Assembly: GCA_039654915.1 (NCBI GenBank)
Contig: CM077595.1
Span: 91,057,501 to 91,121,500 of the forward strand
Source of the DNA: Aquilaria yunnanensis
Taxonomy: Eukaryota; Streptophyta; Magnoliopsida; Malvales; Thymelaeaceae
Direction of reading: 5' to 3'
DNA: 64,000 nt
Translations under genes and position numbers: made by a program
Notes under the pieces: model-generated
Database searches by the model: none
What the model was told of the DNA's origin: nothing
Seen by the model: the letters and a program-made list of their open reading frames with translations, nothing else
In this document: piece by piece, positions 47,305 through 60,667 of the stretch
How positions within the stretch are numbered: position 1 is the first letter of the stretch
Layout of the letters: each line of letters begins with the position of its first letter

Positions 47305-50300
47305 ATGGCTGCAAAACCCAACTCTTATGGGCTGGCTCTGACGTTCTTTCTTGCTTTATTAATATCTGATCTTTGCCTGCAGTCCCCAGCGTCAAGTACA
47401 GAGGACTTCAGCAGATGGGTGAAATGGAACCTCCAAAATTACAGAGAAAAGTCGGTGTGGCGCTCAGAATCCGTCACTGAAACGTCGGTCTCGGCTGGGT
47501 CAACGTCAGTAGTCCTCGATGATAAGCTGCGCAAGGCGGAGATGAAGAGGGTCAGAATAAGCGTCGGCCAAGACGGCACGGCCGATTTCAGGACCATAAC
47601 GGACGCCCTCAAAAGCATTCCCATACACAACACTCGACGAGTCGTAGTAGCCATCAAACCTGGCATCTATAGGTACGTAACGTTTTGTTTGCATGCGATC
47701 GCTTGAATTAAGCTGTCAGGTCAGGTCCTTGTTTGGTCGATTCATTCTTTAATTTCATCTTGAGGGGCGTCGTTTTAATAAGACATGTATCTGAATCCTG
47801 AAATTGTTGAACCGATGGGCGTAGGGAAAAGATAGCGGTGGTGAGGACTATGGGGTTCATTACATTGTTGGGGGATGCCGATGCGAGCAACCCGCCAACA
47901 ATCACCGGAAACGACACCGCAGCGGCTACAGGGAGAGATGGGACGCCGCTCACCACATTCCAAAGCGCAACAGTAGTCGTAGACGCAGATTATTTTGTGG
48001 CCATCAACATTAAGTTCGAGGTACCTACAATTTAAACTACTACTACTAATTAACTGCCAAGATGACAAGAGGGGTAAGCGGTGAGCCTAGAGATTCTAAT
48101 GCTTCTCAGAACATTCCAGAACTCCATACCAGGAACTGTTGTCTGCTGCACACACAAATCGAACAAACTCACCTCTCTATGTATTTATAGATGGTCGGAG
48201 ATTTAAATTTTTTTTCTGAATTCATTAGTTGTCTACAGCATGTATAAGCTTGTAGCCTTCTCTACAAAACTGTAATAAAGCTTATTGTAAAAGGGTGGAA
48301 ACAGTTATGTCTGGCATTCTCCACAAAGGTAAAGGGTTCAATTATACTATTCATTATTAAAGTCAACAGTCAATTCTCTACTGACTCAGTTGGTTTTTTT
48401 TTTTTAAAATACATCACTAATTTTCAGTAAATTTTTCAAAGAGTTAATTATAATTTGCTCTATGAGATTTAGGAGAAATTATACTTTACCTCATCTTGTT
48501 TAAAAAATATACACTTTACCCTTTACCTTTTTAATATAACCCAACATAAGATTCTGAAATTTTAATTTAGATTGTACCGTACAGCTGTCATCTTCAAACA
48601 ATTTCAATTTGTATAGTATTTTTTAAAAACTAAAAGAAATACAGAAATAAAAAAACTGACAATTTACAATGTCCATTAATTGTTGAAAAAAAAACTATAT
48701 AAATTGAAATTACTGAAATATAACTATCATGATATCTAAATTAATATTTCAAAAGTTACTGTAGGACTGTATTAAAAAGGCAGGGGCAAAATGTATATTT
48801 CTAAAACAGGAAAGGATAAAGTGTAATTCCACATAAACCTCAAAGGACAAATTGTAATTATCCCTTTTTCAAATCAATATATCATACTTTAGTCAGGTTA
48901 ATTACATGCATTATCCCTAGTTTTTAATTATTGTTCCTATTTTAACCCTAATCAGCATAATTTTGCCCATAGCGTGTCCTTAATCCCATTAAAATGTTCC
49001 GTTTTGACCCCTTTTTGAATGGAAGTCATTATCTTTGATGGAAAATGTCGCATTAGCATAAGATTGAAGGGCAATATGATAACGTTTAACTTCTGAAAAC
49101 TATTATATTTCCTAAAGAATCATTAAAACTTCGAAATCTAACAATAAAGGCCAAAATACCCTAGGGGTCCCTCATCAACTTGACCAACTAATTCGAGTTG
49201 GTTCTTCAACTAGAACTTAGTTTAAGTTATTCCTCTAACTTAGCAAGTTCTCATGAGTTAGTCCCTTAAGCCACTTGAAGCGGCATGTGAGGTCGCGTGC
49301 CTAACATGATCATCTACCTTGTTCTATCTCTACCATATGTCTCTGTTTTCTTCATTCACCAGTCGACGGTGGCGTCAAGTGATGGACCAAGGCAAATCTT
49401 CGCTCTCTTCATGATCTTCATTCTTTCCATATTGGTCTCCTATCCCATGGTAAATCAATGGTTTGAATGAGAATTTGAGGGTAAGGGTTTGGTGAAGAAG
49501 GAAGAAGAATGCTGGAACAAAGAAGAATTGATGGCAAACCCAACACTCGGCCGATCATCTAATGAGGTTCAATTAGTTGTGAGTTGGGTCAAAAAATTCA
49601 CGGTTTAAGACAACGGTGGAGCTCAGATGGTTAGTCGTTTGATATAGGTAGTAGTATGAAAGCACGATTGGTCAGTATAAATAGCTCATAGGCTTATGTC
49701 GACCAGATCCGACACCGGAAAAGCCGATGGGGCTAAAAGAAGTTGGGTGAGGTCGGGCTGATTTGTTCGAGTAGTTGTGGCCATGGTTCTCCTTCTGTTC
49801 GCTAACAGAGACAAATAACTAATTCAACGGCAAGTTCAGCGATCGAATGATACAGATGATACTGTTATGCCATGTGAGCTCATGTGCCGCTTTAAGCCAC
49901 TTGAGGGACCAACTTGTGACATATTGGCAAGTTGAAGTACCAACAAAAACCAACTTATAGTTGAGGACTAACTCGTTCGAGTTGAGTAAGTTAAGGGACC
50001 TCTAGGGCATTTTGGCTAACAATAAACTCCTTAAAAATCCTTGGACCACCCCACTCTCCATCCTTAACCCTCTCCCACCAGTCTTGCTACAATCCCTCGC
50101 CTTCTAACCACCTTTGGTCCTAATTCCTTTGCTGTCTAGTCTTTTTACCTCTACTTTCAACTGCCCAATTTCACTTTGACATTTCACTGAACATATCATA
50201 AGTAAAACTTAATTTAAAAGCCTATACTAATAATCCTTCATCACCAACATCTCTACTTGCAACAACTCAGAATCATAACCCACAGAATTCAAAACTTCTT

Positions 50301-53300
50301 ACAAAATTCAATGTCAATCTAGGTACTTATCCCAGCATGTCAATTTCTCTTCCTTAACCCAACATTTGCGCAACCACTAGAATAAAAAATGGAACTAGAA
50401 CCTTTGCTTATTATTTAGTTGATTTGATGGTACTTAGAATCCACCATCGCTAACTTCAAACTCTCCATCTTTCTCATGTCAGGGTTGTGGCTGCAAGGAA
50501 ACACAATTCGATTCTATTCGATGGTACTTAGAAGGGTCCACTGGTGATAGAGATAAGAGCTTGAATGCTAGTAGTAGAGAAAAGAGATTGAATGCTAGTG
50601 ATGGAGAAATGAGATTGAACGTTGGCAATGAAAAAGGGAGATTGAATGCTGTCAATAAAGAGAGGAGATGCAATATTAGTGGCTACTTGCTGGAGGAATC
50701 CACGGTGGTATGAACTTGCCTTTCTTCGAGGGGAGTTTTTCAATTTATAGTAATAAATTATTATAAAAATTGATTGGAAATTGGAAAGGAGAAGGAATGA
50801 GAAGGGCAAAGAGAAAAGAGGTGAACAAGGAGGAATGTAAGAAATCTAGTGGTGAGAATGGTGGAGGACCTGAAAAAGGAGGTATAGGTGGAGGTGTCGC
50901 CGGAGCTGAGACAGAGGGAGAATTTTAGGTCCGTGAGGGAGAAGGAACAAGAGTAGGGGTGGTCTAATCATTTTTAAAAAGTTTATTGTTAGATTTTGAA
51001 ATTTTAAGGATTCTTTTGTAAAGAGATAAGTTTTCAAGGGTTAATGTTAGCATTTATTCATATAATCTTATGCTAATGTGGCATTTTCCGTAAAAGAGAA
51101 TGACTTCCATTTAAGGGGGGGCTAAAATGGAACATTTTAATGGCGTTAGAAATACGCTATAAGCAAAATGTAGGTAAAGATTAGAATAGGAACAATAATT
51201 AAAAGTTAGGTGTAACGTGTGTAACTAACCCTACTTTTTTGTTTTTCTTTTACATAAAAAAATGGAGGAGAACATCAAACCCATGGAGAGGTTCAACACT
51301 TTCAATAGGATTGATCACATAATAGGCTTATTGTGCTCAATTGTGTTGTATGTGGTTTTGCTGTTGTGTTTAATTGTGTAATGGTTGTGTGTAGTTTATA
51401 AAGATGCATGAATTTCCCTAGTGTATTCCTACTAGCAAAAAAAAAATTAATCACTAATACTTTTAGGTTGTGAGTTGAACAAAAAATTAACAATTTTAAG
51501 TCAACTCAATTTGGCTATTGTCCATCAATGGAAGAAAATATTCCATTTTAATACGAGTTATTCTGATATTTATATGAAAATTGGGGCTCAATTGGAAGAA
51601 ATTAAAACCTATAAGGTCTAATATTAGATTTAAGCCTAGAGAGTATTACATTTTGGTATAATTACCCCTCCATTGCATAAGGGATTAAGATTTTCTCTAG
51701 GCACAGAGATTAGTTGTGTAATTGATGTTAATCTTTTCAGTTTATACTTGAAACTAAAATTCCAAAAAAAGAAAAATCTTTTGGCCTTTTTACAGTGAAA
51801 GTTTAAATGAGGATTAAGAAAATTCTTTTTTGAAGTTTTGCATAATAAGAGTTTAAATCAGAGTAACAAGTAAACTAAATGTTAAAAACTTCTAACAAAG
51901 GAATAGTTCAACCTTTTTCCTGGACAACTTGAAAAGGAATATACCTCATTTTTTAGGATTAATGGAGCACAACACAACTCCTGAAATTTTAAGCTTTTAC
52001 ATTTAGTGCCTAAAAGTTTAAAAATAGCCTAAAAAATTACACATTTAGCCTTTGAAATTTGAAAAAAAAAATTACAATATTTAACTTAAAAGTTTTACAT
52101 TTAGTTCCTAAAAATTTGGAAAATTTACAAAGACATCACTAGCGTTTGAAAATTGACATATTAGTCATTATGTTGAGATATTGACAAAATAAAATATAGA
52201 AAATTATTAATTTTTTTCCAGTTTTAGAAAATGCATTTAAAAAATGAAAAAACAAATTGAGAGTTCAGAACCAAACCATGATGAGGACTTTCCAAACCTC
52301 TGTTTGACTGTCCAACAAGTTTAGCTACTAATCCAATCCCTCTAACCTAATGAAAGACATACACTATACTTTTAGCATTTTGTTTGGTAACTAGTTCAGA
52401 TTCTTTTTATTTATTTTTCTTTATATTTGCCTATATGATGCAATTAGGCAATAATGGTGTATAGTAACTTTAATGTTTAAATTTTACTCATAAAATTAAA
52501 TCATGTATGTGATAGGCATAAAAATAGTTTATGTTTATGTGCGGGCTGTTTGCCGTTTTCCTCAGTTTTTTACCAGTTTTGACTAAACACCAAATGAGCT
52601 AATCACTGGGCCAGTATGAGAATTGATTCATGATCAAACCAACCAGTCCTGTCCGGCCGGTTTTTACAACTATGAAGAACACATATAGCAACCAAGTTGT
52701 AACACTGTTCAAGTTGAGTGATATGATTCGAAAAGGTACAAGAACAGTGACGCCATGCAAAATATAAATTGAAAGTTTACTGAGCAGTGGAGCATTAATT
52801 TTGAGTTGTGGAATTAGCGCAGAACACCGCTTCGCATGAGATAGGGTCCAGAAGCCAGGCGGTGGCGCTGCGCATATCAGGAACCAAGGCAGCCTTCTAC
52901 AACTGCAGCTTCTACGGGGCCCAGGACACGCTCTACGACCACAAGGGCCTCCACTACTTCAACAACTGCTTCATTCAGGGCGCCGTCGACTTCATCTTCG
53001 GCTATGCCACATCGCTCTACGAGGTCACATTGAACACTTGTTCAACTCCTTATATCTGTCTTCGATCAATGGAGCAAAACATATAACTGCCTACTGCCTG
53101 CCATGTGTTGTAGAATTGCCATTTGAACTCGATAACAAAGAAAGTGGCGTCGATCACCGCGCAGAAGCGGTGGAACGCGTCGATGGCTAGCGGGTTCTCG
53201 TTCAAGGACAGTGCGGTGACTGGGAGCGGCTCGGTTTATCTTGGCAGAGCTTGGGGCGACCACTCCAGAGTTGTCTTCTCCTACACCTTCATGGACAAGC

Positions 53301-53631
53301 TTGTTCTTCCTCAAGGATGGAGTGATTGGGGCGACCACAAGCGTGACACGTAAGAGTACATATAAATATACATGACCCAGCCCCCCCAGCTTACCCTCAG
53401 TTGTCTTCTTCTTTCACCACACCACCCATTGAACCCTGTAAGAGCAAGCTCTGACCCCTGAGCTAATTTCATGGATGCAGAAGGGTGTTCTACGGAGAAT
53501 ATAGGTGCAGCGGTCCCGGGGCCAACTATACTGGAAGGGTGCCATGGGCTAGGATTCTGTCCGATGAAGAGGCTCAGCCTTTTCTAGGCACTTACTATGT
53601 TGATGGCGCTTCTTGGCTCATCACCCCTTAG
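47305..53631 (+). CDS. PME: Secreted pectin methylesterase without pro-domain (PME53-like)
   Basis: The enzyme removes methyl esters from wall homogalacturonan. Exons are 47305-47672, 47825-48020, 52823-53023, 53114-53349 and 53481-53631. All introns are GT-AG and in phase, giving 383 codons. Residues 5-30 form a hydrophobic signal peptide ([15 protein letters not shown]). There is no PMEI-type inhibitor pro-region, so it is the short class. The catalytic domain starts near [18 protein letters not shown]. Active-site residues are present: Q200 (QAVALR), Q222 and D223 (QDTLYD), D244 (DFIFG), and R300 with W302 (LGRAW). The two aspartates are 21 residues apart, as in characterised enzymes. The chain ends [14 protein letters not shown] instead of LGRPW is normal in this clade. 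Upstream in-frame Met codons at 47230 would destroy the signal peptide position, so 47305 is chosen. Intron 2 is 4,802 bp; the others are 90-152 bp. Confidence 0.93.
48441..48864. mobile_element. Mutator-like MITE in PME intron 2
   Basis: The ends are inverted (GAGTTAATTATAATTTG and, on the minus strand, GGGATAATTACAATTTG) with arms near 90 bp. A perfect 9-bp duplication TTTTTCAAA flanks it (48432-48440 and 48865-48873). Nine-bp duplications mark the Mutator superfamily. It is 424 bp and non-coding. Confidence 0.85.
49149..50017. mobile_element. Nested Mutator-like element in PME intron 2
   Basis: The ends GGCCAAAATACCCTAG and, on the minus strand, AGCCAAAATGCCCTAG are inverted, with arms near 150 bp. 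A perfect 9-bp duplication AACAATAAA lies at 49140-49148 and 50018-50026. The 869-bp element lies inside the 48895-51231 element, so it inserted later. Confidence 0.88.
50530..50665. repeat. Degenerate tandem repeat of about 28-30 bp inside the PME intron element
   Basis: The words GAGATAAGAGCTTGAATGCT, AGAGATTGAATGCTAGTGAT, ATGAGATTGAACGTTGGCAA and GGGAGATTGAATGCTGTCAA recur at near-regular spacing. No coding role is apparent. Confidence 0.65.
51232..52822. other. Rest of PME intron 2
   Basis: AT-rich DNA up to the exon 3 acceptor at 52822. Repeated TTTACATTTAG and CCTAAAA(A/G)TTT words at 51990-52130 hint at another old repeat, but no ends could be fixed. Confidence 0.4.
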
Positions 53632-56099
53632 CTACTCCTACCACCATATCTTGCACATTACTTCATATTATCATATTGCTTTTCGTTTTCTTCTCCTAAT
53701 CCCTAGCTTATTGGGCCAGGTACATTGGCGACTAATGTAATGAAAATTCTCCTTCCGACAAACAAAAAATCCCCAAGATTCTGTATCAGTACCGGCCCAT
53801 GTACTCTACTCGTCTTTATAAACTAACATGCATGACCACAAATCTTGTCCAGCAGAGTCGGCCCGTAGTTTCATATTAGAAATGTTCGGGCCGGTTTACT
53901 TGGACTAATTAATAGTAGGCCCGATTTACTATTAATGGGCTGGGCTGGGTTGGGTTTCATCCGTCTAAACTCCTAAAAATTGGATGTCTGACGGAGGTCC
54001 TCAAACGGAGCAACAATTATGCAAATCTGGGTAATAATTTAGGGGAAAACAATGTAAGCCTTTTTCTTTTTATGGTCTGTAAATACTTTTCACCTTATAC
54101 ATATGGTGTCCGGCAGCGGCGGAGCCATGTATATATGTGTGGGCAATTGCCAGAACTTTGAAAAAAAATATATAATTGATAAATAATTTTTTAGAAAATA
54201 TTTATTTTTCTCGTACAAAATTTTTCATGATGTCCTCATTCATTTAAAAGTACATGAACTTGGCTTTGATTAGTCATCAAAATAGAAATAAATAAAAGTT
54301 AGCTATGAAACTAAATACCATAAGAATTGTTAGTATAATTATAAAATTTAACAAAAAAGTAAAAAGGGAGTCTTCTCTAGTAAAGGTAGAAGTAAAAAAG
54401 GAAAAAAAATGAAAAACTCAACCTTAAGTGTGCCACCAACTAAGTACTAAAAACTTATTAAAAAATTAGAAATAATAATTAGAATTTGTGGTGAAGGAGA
54501 TTATTCGCTCTTCCCTAACATTACTGCAATCCCACATAAGCTTGTCCCTTTTTTTTTTTTTTGAATTTCTTACAAAAAAAAATTGTATCAAATGTCAATC
54601 TTCACAGACATTATAAATCGCAAATCTCACCCAAATCTCAATATACATTGTATACTCCTTTGCCATTTATCAAGTAATTCTAAAATTTTAGAACGATAAT
54701 ACATCAATTTGTAGAATAAAGCAGTAATATATTATTGTATGAATTTTAATTTTAAATTTTATATAATTTATGCTTATTGATATTTGAGAACAATTTATTT
54801 AAAAAAATCTGACCACACATGAAACAAATATTGATATTAAAAATAATCTGTCAAATCATTGAAAATGATGTATTTAGTAATACACGTAATGATATTATCA
54901 TGCAACGTTTTCTTTTTTCAAACTTTAAAATATCATTCGAAAGTTGTAAATGTGAAATTATTTTATTAATAATATTTTTCATTCGTAAAAAAATGTTATT
55001 CTCTAAAAAAATCAAAAATATTTTAATAACTACATAAGCTAGATGATATCATAACTTCACACATTATATATCTTATTGTTTTGGAACAAAATTAAATATT
55101 AGTGGCCAGCGTTATTTGAATTTTTTCACTGGAGAATCAATGAAGTTAATTGGTATGGATCATGTAGCGAACACCAGTCCATTTTTTTAATGGCAAGAAA
55201 TTAAATCGAAATTGTTGACTGATGCCAAGGACTTTGGTAGTCCGATAGGTTGTATATATACAGACTTATAAACTCGAGCTTAATTGTTTCGTCCTTATAT
55301 ATATATATCTATATATGTGCGTGTGTGTGTTCTTCTTCTTAGGGTTTTGATTTTTTTTTCCATAATCAGGAGTTTATATATTAATTAATAATATCTGTAA
55401 GGTAGAAAAAAGGGTTTTGATATGTTGTTATTTGGTAAGGGTAACATAGGTTGTTAGGGTTTTGAGGGTGTAATTAGTTTGGGATTTACATTTGTGGCCA
55501 CCTTGGGCATAATAAAATTCTATTTGCCACTGCTTGTAAATGTAATTCATATTAGTTCATTCACATAAATCAATATAATATTAACTTTTTTAATCCTTTT
55601 GTCATATTTTATTTGAAATTCTTTTTACAGATATCCCAAAATACATGTTACATTTGAAAAAGTGGAAATACTTTCTAATTCTACCCTTATTTTTTTACTT
55701 TTTAAAATTTGTTAGAAACTTTTCAAGCACAATTTTTAGAAATGTATTACAAATAGAGAAATTTCTCAAATTTTGTTCATTCAAAATTATTGCAAATAAA
55801 ATAGGATGGAAAGAGTATTTTTATTCTCCTTTCATTTTCCTACTTCCCCACCTAATTCTCTAACAATGTGTCTCTCTACCTACAACCATACGAGTTTAAA
55901 CAAAACCATTATAAAATAGTAAGAAATAACTAAAACCAACAAAATCCAAAAGCAAAAGATTCATGGTTTTTAGAATGACAAGCTCTTACTTCTCTCTCTA
56001 AAATTTGTGCATTTTTTTTTATGAAATTTGACACAGAAATTCTATTTTTCATTGAGAAAAAATCTTTCAACATTTTTATTGAATGGGGGGTAAGATGAA
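53632..56099. other. 3' flank of pectin methylesterase and AT-rich DNA
   Basis: About 150-200 bases after the stop are the likely 3' UTR. From about 54113 a repeat remnant starts GGCAGCGGCGGAGCCA. Frames at 54819-55037 and 55645-55863 show no domain. Short AT and GT runs lie at 55295-55330. Confidence 0.35.
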
Positions 56100-57520
56100 G
56101 ATGTGGTAAGAATTGATGAAAATAAGCATTGGTATTAGAGTTCCATTGATCTCACAAGAGAAAAGATCAAGTAGTTTAGTCCTTGTTGGAAGGAGACAAA
56201 TACCGGTTGTTCAAAAAACAAGAGGAGGCCAAAGCTTCAATGATCCGATGGACGGGACTTGTACTGTTCAATTAAGGAAAGCAATAGTAGGCAGTTTCTA
56301 GAGTTGGTTGAAGTAAAAAAAAATTGAGCTAATCAAGCATAATAATTTCAAAAGTAGGAAATTTGTAGGGGTGGCATTGATTTCATCATTCGCTAGGTTC
56401 TCCATCAAGCATGGATAGGAGCTCTAGTGGTGGCAAAATGGTTGGAGGTGCATCTGAGGAGTCTTACTATAGTTGTGATTGCAAACAGCATGGTAAGTTT
56501 CTTCTTTTTTGGCATCCGAATGAGAAAAGCATAATCAAGAGGAGGGAAGTAGATATAAGGTAAGCAAGAGCGTGTTTCAAGTCTTGGGGAAGCACGTACA
56601 ACAATTATCAAGGTGGCCTCAATTTGCAAGCTGAGGTTTTTGGACTTTTCTTCAATAATAGTAGGTCAAAGTGATATTATTGGGTAAGGTACACCTTTAT
56701 ATGGGCCAAGTGATTCTCTTAATAGATTTAGTAAGCTTGGGGAGGATTTACACAAGAATTTCAATAGGGCTATATTTGTTGAAGGGCATGATGTCTCTCA
56801 TAGTTTTTTTGTACCTGATGAGGAAAAAGAGGCGGCATGAGTGCAATTTTGGAGAACAATTGAGTTAGAACATGAGTATTAAGAGTTCACTAAGATGGAA
56901 GTTAGGTGTTCAATAAATAGCAAGGTGATTCCTGTTTAGAACTGTGTGAATCCTCTAATTAAGAAATAGTGTTATGAAGAAATGAGAAATAGGGCAGAAC
57001 CATCAAATTAACCAGGACATGTTGTGATGGATGCGAAGACTTATTGTTGAAATTATTAGAAACTTTGGACAATCACAAGGATCAGAGAAAAGGATAAGAA
57101 AAAGTTGGGTTGTGATCAAAATGTTTAGTTCTAAATTGAGAATTAAAAAAATTAGATGGCAACACTAACTGTAACAACAAGAAATTGGGGTTTGGAAATA
57201 AGAATTTAAATTGTAATAATGGTCAAGTGTTTTCATCATTGAAAGAGTTGTTGTTAAAAAGAGTCATGAGAGTTGACCATTATTTTATTTTCTCCCAAGA
57301 TAGGGCGTTATTCTTCATGGGCTTTGTTTTAAATGGTTCTAGGGATGACCTTTAAATTGTGCGGGTTGAGCTAATTATGTACTTTCTTTAGGGGCTTAGG
57401 GATGAATTTTTTGTATGCTTGTTTTGAGTCGTATACATTCAACCTTTTCTCTAAGATGAGGCATAAGCCTTCTTCATTTCTAATAAAATATTTTTCTATT
57501 GTCGAAAAGAAAATCCAAAA
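56100..57520 (+). other. Unassigned region, probably a transposon relic
   Basis: Several short frames in one orientation contain coding-like stretches (SSSLVLVGRRQIPVV, FNDPMDGTCTVQLRKA, VRYTFIWAK) broken by stops. The stretch ends near 57480-57520 with a T-rich and AATAAAAT-containing tail like a plant LINE 3' end. I do not recognise a specific domain. Confidence 0.25.
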
Positions 57521-57615
57521 ACAACAATAAACCAAAGTTCCACCCAGACGATCAATGATCTCTATCGTACTGATCTGACACTAGCACCAAAGCCTAATTA
57601 CCAATTCCGCAATAT

Positions 57616-57640
57616 ATGTATGTATGTATGTATGCATGTA
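57616..57640. repeat. (ATGT)n microsatellite
   Basis: Four ATGT units are followed by one variant (ATGC) and one more unit. A short CATACATACA run follows at 57646, so the two can pair. Confidence 0.8.
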
Positions 57641-57949
57641 AACACACATACATACAGCTTTTCTCACATTCACCCATCTTATTCACCCATTAATGAAAAC
57701 TGTCAAATATAATAGTAGTAATAGACAAGTATGTATTAAAACTATGTATATAATCAAAGTGAAACAAATATATATCAAATCTAGAAAAGATAATCTTAAT
57801 TTCAGATAAATGTATTTTGAAATTAGATAAATGCATCCAAAAAATAGGTATAAAATCAAAACAAAATAAATGTATCTAAAATTTAAATAAGATGATCATT
57901 GTCCTTAACAAATACATATTAGAACTAGTTAAATATGTCTCAGAGCCAG

Positions 57950-60250
57950 ACAAATGAAGCTTTCCCCGTCATTTGGGCCGAATGGTTTTGGCTTTGGGTT
58001 TTGGAAGAAGTGTTGGCTTTTAGTCAAGGTTGATGTGCTCAAGTCCATAAAAGAGTTTAAAGCCAAAAGTTTCGTTGGGAAAGGCTGTAATGCCTCATTC
58101 ATTGCTCTAATCCATAAAAAAATGAACCCCTTTCAATTTTAATAAGTACTACCCCAATTGTTCGATTGGGCCCATGTTTAAAATTATCACAAAAGTCCTT
58201 GCCAACCAACCGAGGAAAAAAATACACTTGTCAATAAGAAAAATGCAATCAACCTTCATTCATAGGGAACAAATTTTGGATGGTGTACTTTTGGCAAATG
58301 AGTTGCTTAACTATGTGAAGGCCAATAAAATAAAAACTCTCTTAAAGGTGGATTTCAAAAAAAAAAAAAAAAACCTTAACAATATCAATTGGAATTTCCT
58401 CTTGAACACTATGAGACTTGAATTTCGGTGATAAGTGGATTAAGCGGTTAAAATGGGTGCTTAGCTTCAAGATTTATTGTGATCTTGATTAATGGGAGCC
58501 TAACTTCAAAGATTTGCATGGAAAAAGGGCTTCGGCCACGTGATCTATTATACCTATTCCTCTTTTTTAATTATAGTTGAAGTTTTACATTGTCTCATAA
58601 TTTAAGCAACTTTCTTGAGGGAGTTGAATGGCGTGATGTTCATAAACAAAGTATTGAAGTCTCTCATCTCTAATTTGCTAGTAACACTCTTTCAGTCGAT
58701 GAATGGAGTGAGCATAATATTCTTCAATTGAAAAGAATTTTGAGATGTTTCCAATTGTTATCAGGTTTGAAGATTAATCTATCAAAGAGCATATTAACAA
58801 ATGTGAATATTTCAAATTTTGAGTTGCAGATGATGAATGGAAAAATTGGTTATAAAGCTAACGCACTACCCTTCACTTATCTAGGCTTGCCCATTGATTG
58901 TTCAATGAAAAGGGCATCGGCTTGGAAGAATATTGAGGAAAAAGTGCAAATGCAATTGGCAAGTTGGAAAGGTAAAATTACGTCATCGGGTGTTAGAATC
59001 ACACTTTTAAATTCATGCATCACAAGCTTACCTCTATACTACTTCTCATTATTTTGCTGCTCGATGAGTGTTCAAAAATCTCTTGATTCATTTTGCTTGC
59101 AATTTATTTGTGGGGGAAATAGGGAAGTGTATGAAGATTCATTGGGTGTCATGGGAAATGGTTACTTTGGACAAAACATGAGGGTTAAGTGCGAGTAGCT
59201 TAGAATTCAAAAACTTATCTTTGCTTGCAAAGTGGTGGTGGAGATTCAAGTTAGAAGGAGGAGCTTTTTAGTTATTATTTCAATTTATGGGGAAGAAGGG
59301 AATCTAAGTTATGGTTGCTTGAGTCCTATTTGTGAAAAAATAACAGGGGTGTCTCAAGATTTAGCCAAAAAAATTGTGAGTTTGGGTATGTGCTTCAAGT
59401 GGGTTGTTAGGAAAAGTAAAATGGTATGGTTTTAGGAGAATCGTTGGACTAGGGGATTTTTTTCTAAAAGAAAAACTTTCCTCAATTGCTCAAATTAGCT
59501 AGTAATGAAGCTTGTAAGGTTGATGATATGGGTTCTTGGTTAGGAAATATTTGGACATTGGGTGGTGCTTAGAGAAGACATGTAAGAGGTAGAGAGAAGG
59601 GGGAATGGCAGAGGTTACTATCTATTTTGTCCACAACTCCGTTTAAAAAGAGTAAGGAAGATAAGCTAGTGTATGGAGTCAAGCTGGCAATGGTTCATTC
59701 TCTACAACATCATTGTCTATGGCTCTCCATTCCTAACTAGTCCACCAAGGTCTTTCGATTTTAGATCTTTCTTGGAATTGTTTGTGCCCTTTGAAAGTAA
59801 ATTTTTTTGCTTGGAAGACTGCATAAAACTGTATTGCAACAAGGAAAAATTTGGTTTGACAAGAAGTCACCAAAGTGGCAACTCTTGCTGCCCTTTTTGC
59901 TGTAATTCAGACGATGATTTAAAACACTTGTTCCTAACTTGTAGGTTTTGGCACGAGTTTGGATGACTATGTTCTCATGGTGGGACTGTGGCATTATTCA
60001 TCAAACCACTATCTTATCTCTTCTTCATCATCCATCCTTCCCATGTTGCTCCGAAAACTGTATCAGAACATATGATGCTATGGTTAAGGCTACAATTTGG
60101 ACAGTATGGAAAGCTCAGAATAATCTGGTTTACAACAACAAAAATTTGGGTTATTTGGATATCTTCTCATTGATGGAAGACTATAGGCTCTCTCATTCTT
60201 TTGGATCACTAAAAGATCATAAAGTGTTGACACACAATTTTGTCTAGGTA
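57950..60250 (+). mobile_element. 5'-truncated L1-type LINE relic
   Basis: ORF2 starts inside the reverse transcriptase. Readable parts are FGPNGFGFGFWKKCW, GCNASFIALIHKK, FKIITKVLANQ, STFIHREQILDGVLLANE, LKVDFKK, then LKRILRCFQLLSGLKINLSK and LPFTYLGLPIDCSMKRASAW. A zf-RVT trace CCPFCCNSDDDLKHLFLTC and the tail TIWTVWKAQNNLVY follow. The catalytic FADD reads FASN after a stop (about 58680), so both aspartates are lost. No ORF1 or endonuclease is present. It is a different subfamily from the LINE at 22.7-28.4 kb. Confidence 0.85.
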
Positions 60251-60667
60251 ACAAATTTTTGTTTAGTTCTAGGTTAGAAAGAATTAGTTTAAGGGGGCAT
60301 TTTTGTTTTTAAGGGCAATTTGATCTTTTTGGTTAGTTTAGGCACCAATTTGAAGTCCTAAAGGTTTTAGGGTCAATTTAGGCAAAAGGGAAAGATTTGG
60401 GTGGAAACCGAGAGTTTTTAGAAGATTCTAGGCAAAATTCAAAAGCTTGGGTCAAATTTGTCAATTTTAGAGAGTTTCAGCCAAATCTGGCGATTCTATG
60501 AAATTCTGGAAAATTTTGGTTATTTTTACAAAGTTTTAGACTAATTTGACAAATTCTACTAAGGTTGGGCCAAATTGTAATTTTACATAAAAATGGGGAC
60601 CAAATCGCTAGCTTAAGAGTTTTAATAGGCTAAACTTGATATTTTGGCCAGATTATATCTTAACAAA
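60251..60667. other. LINE 3' flank
   Basis: Non-coding DNA with repeated words such as AATTTGGCAAATTTTAG-like and TTAGGCA; no gene recognised. It may include the LINE 3' end. Confidence 0.35.

Larger units (their letters stand above)
48895..51231. mobile_element. Larger Mutator-like element in PME intron 2
   Basis: Arms of about 190 bp at 48895-49085 and 51045-51231 are inverted copies with high identity. Shared blocks are TTTTAATTATTGTTCCTATT, CATTAAAATGTTCC and ATTAGCATAAGATT. A decayed duplication may be ACTTTAGTC and ACTTTTTTG at the borders. Another element is nested at 49149-50017. A minus-strand series of repeats near 50530-50660 (variants of GAGATTGAATGCTAGT) lies inside. There is no transposase. 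Confidence 0.7.
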
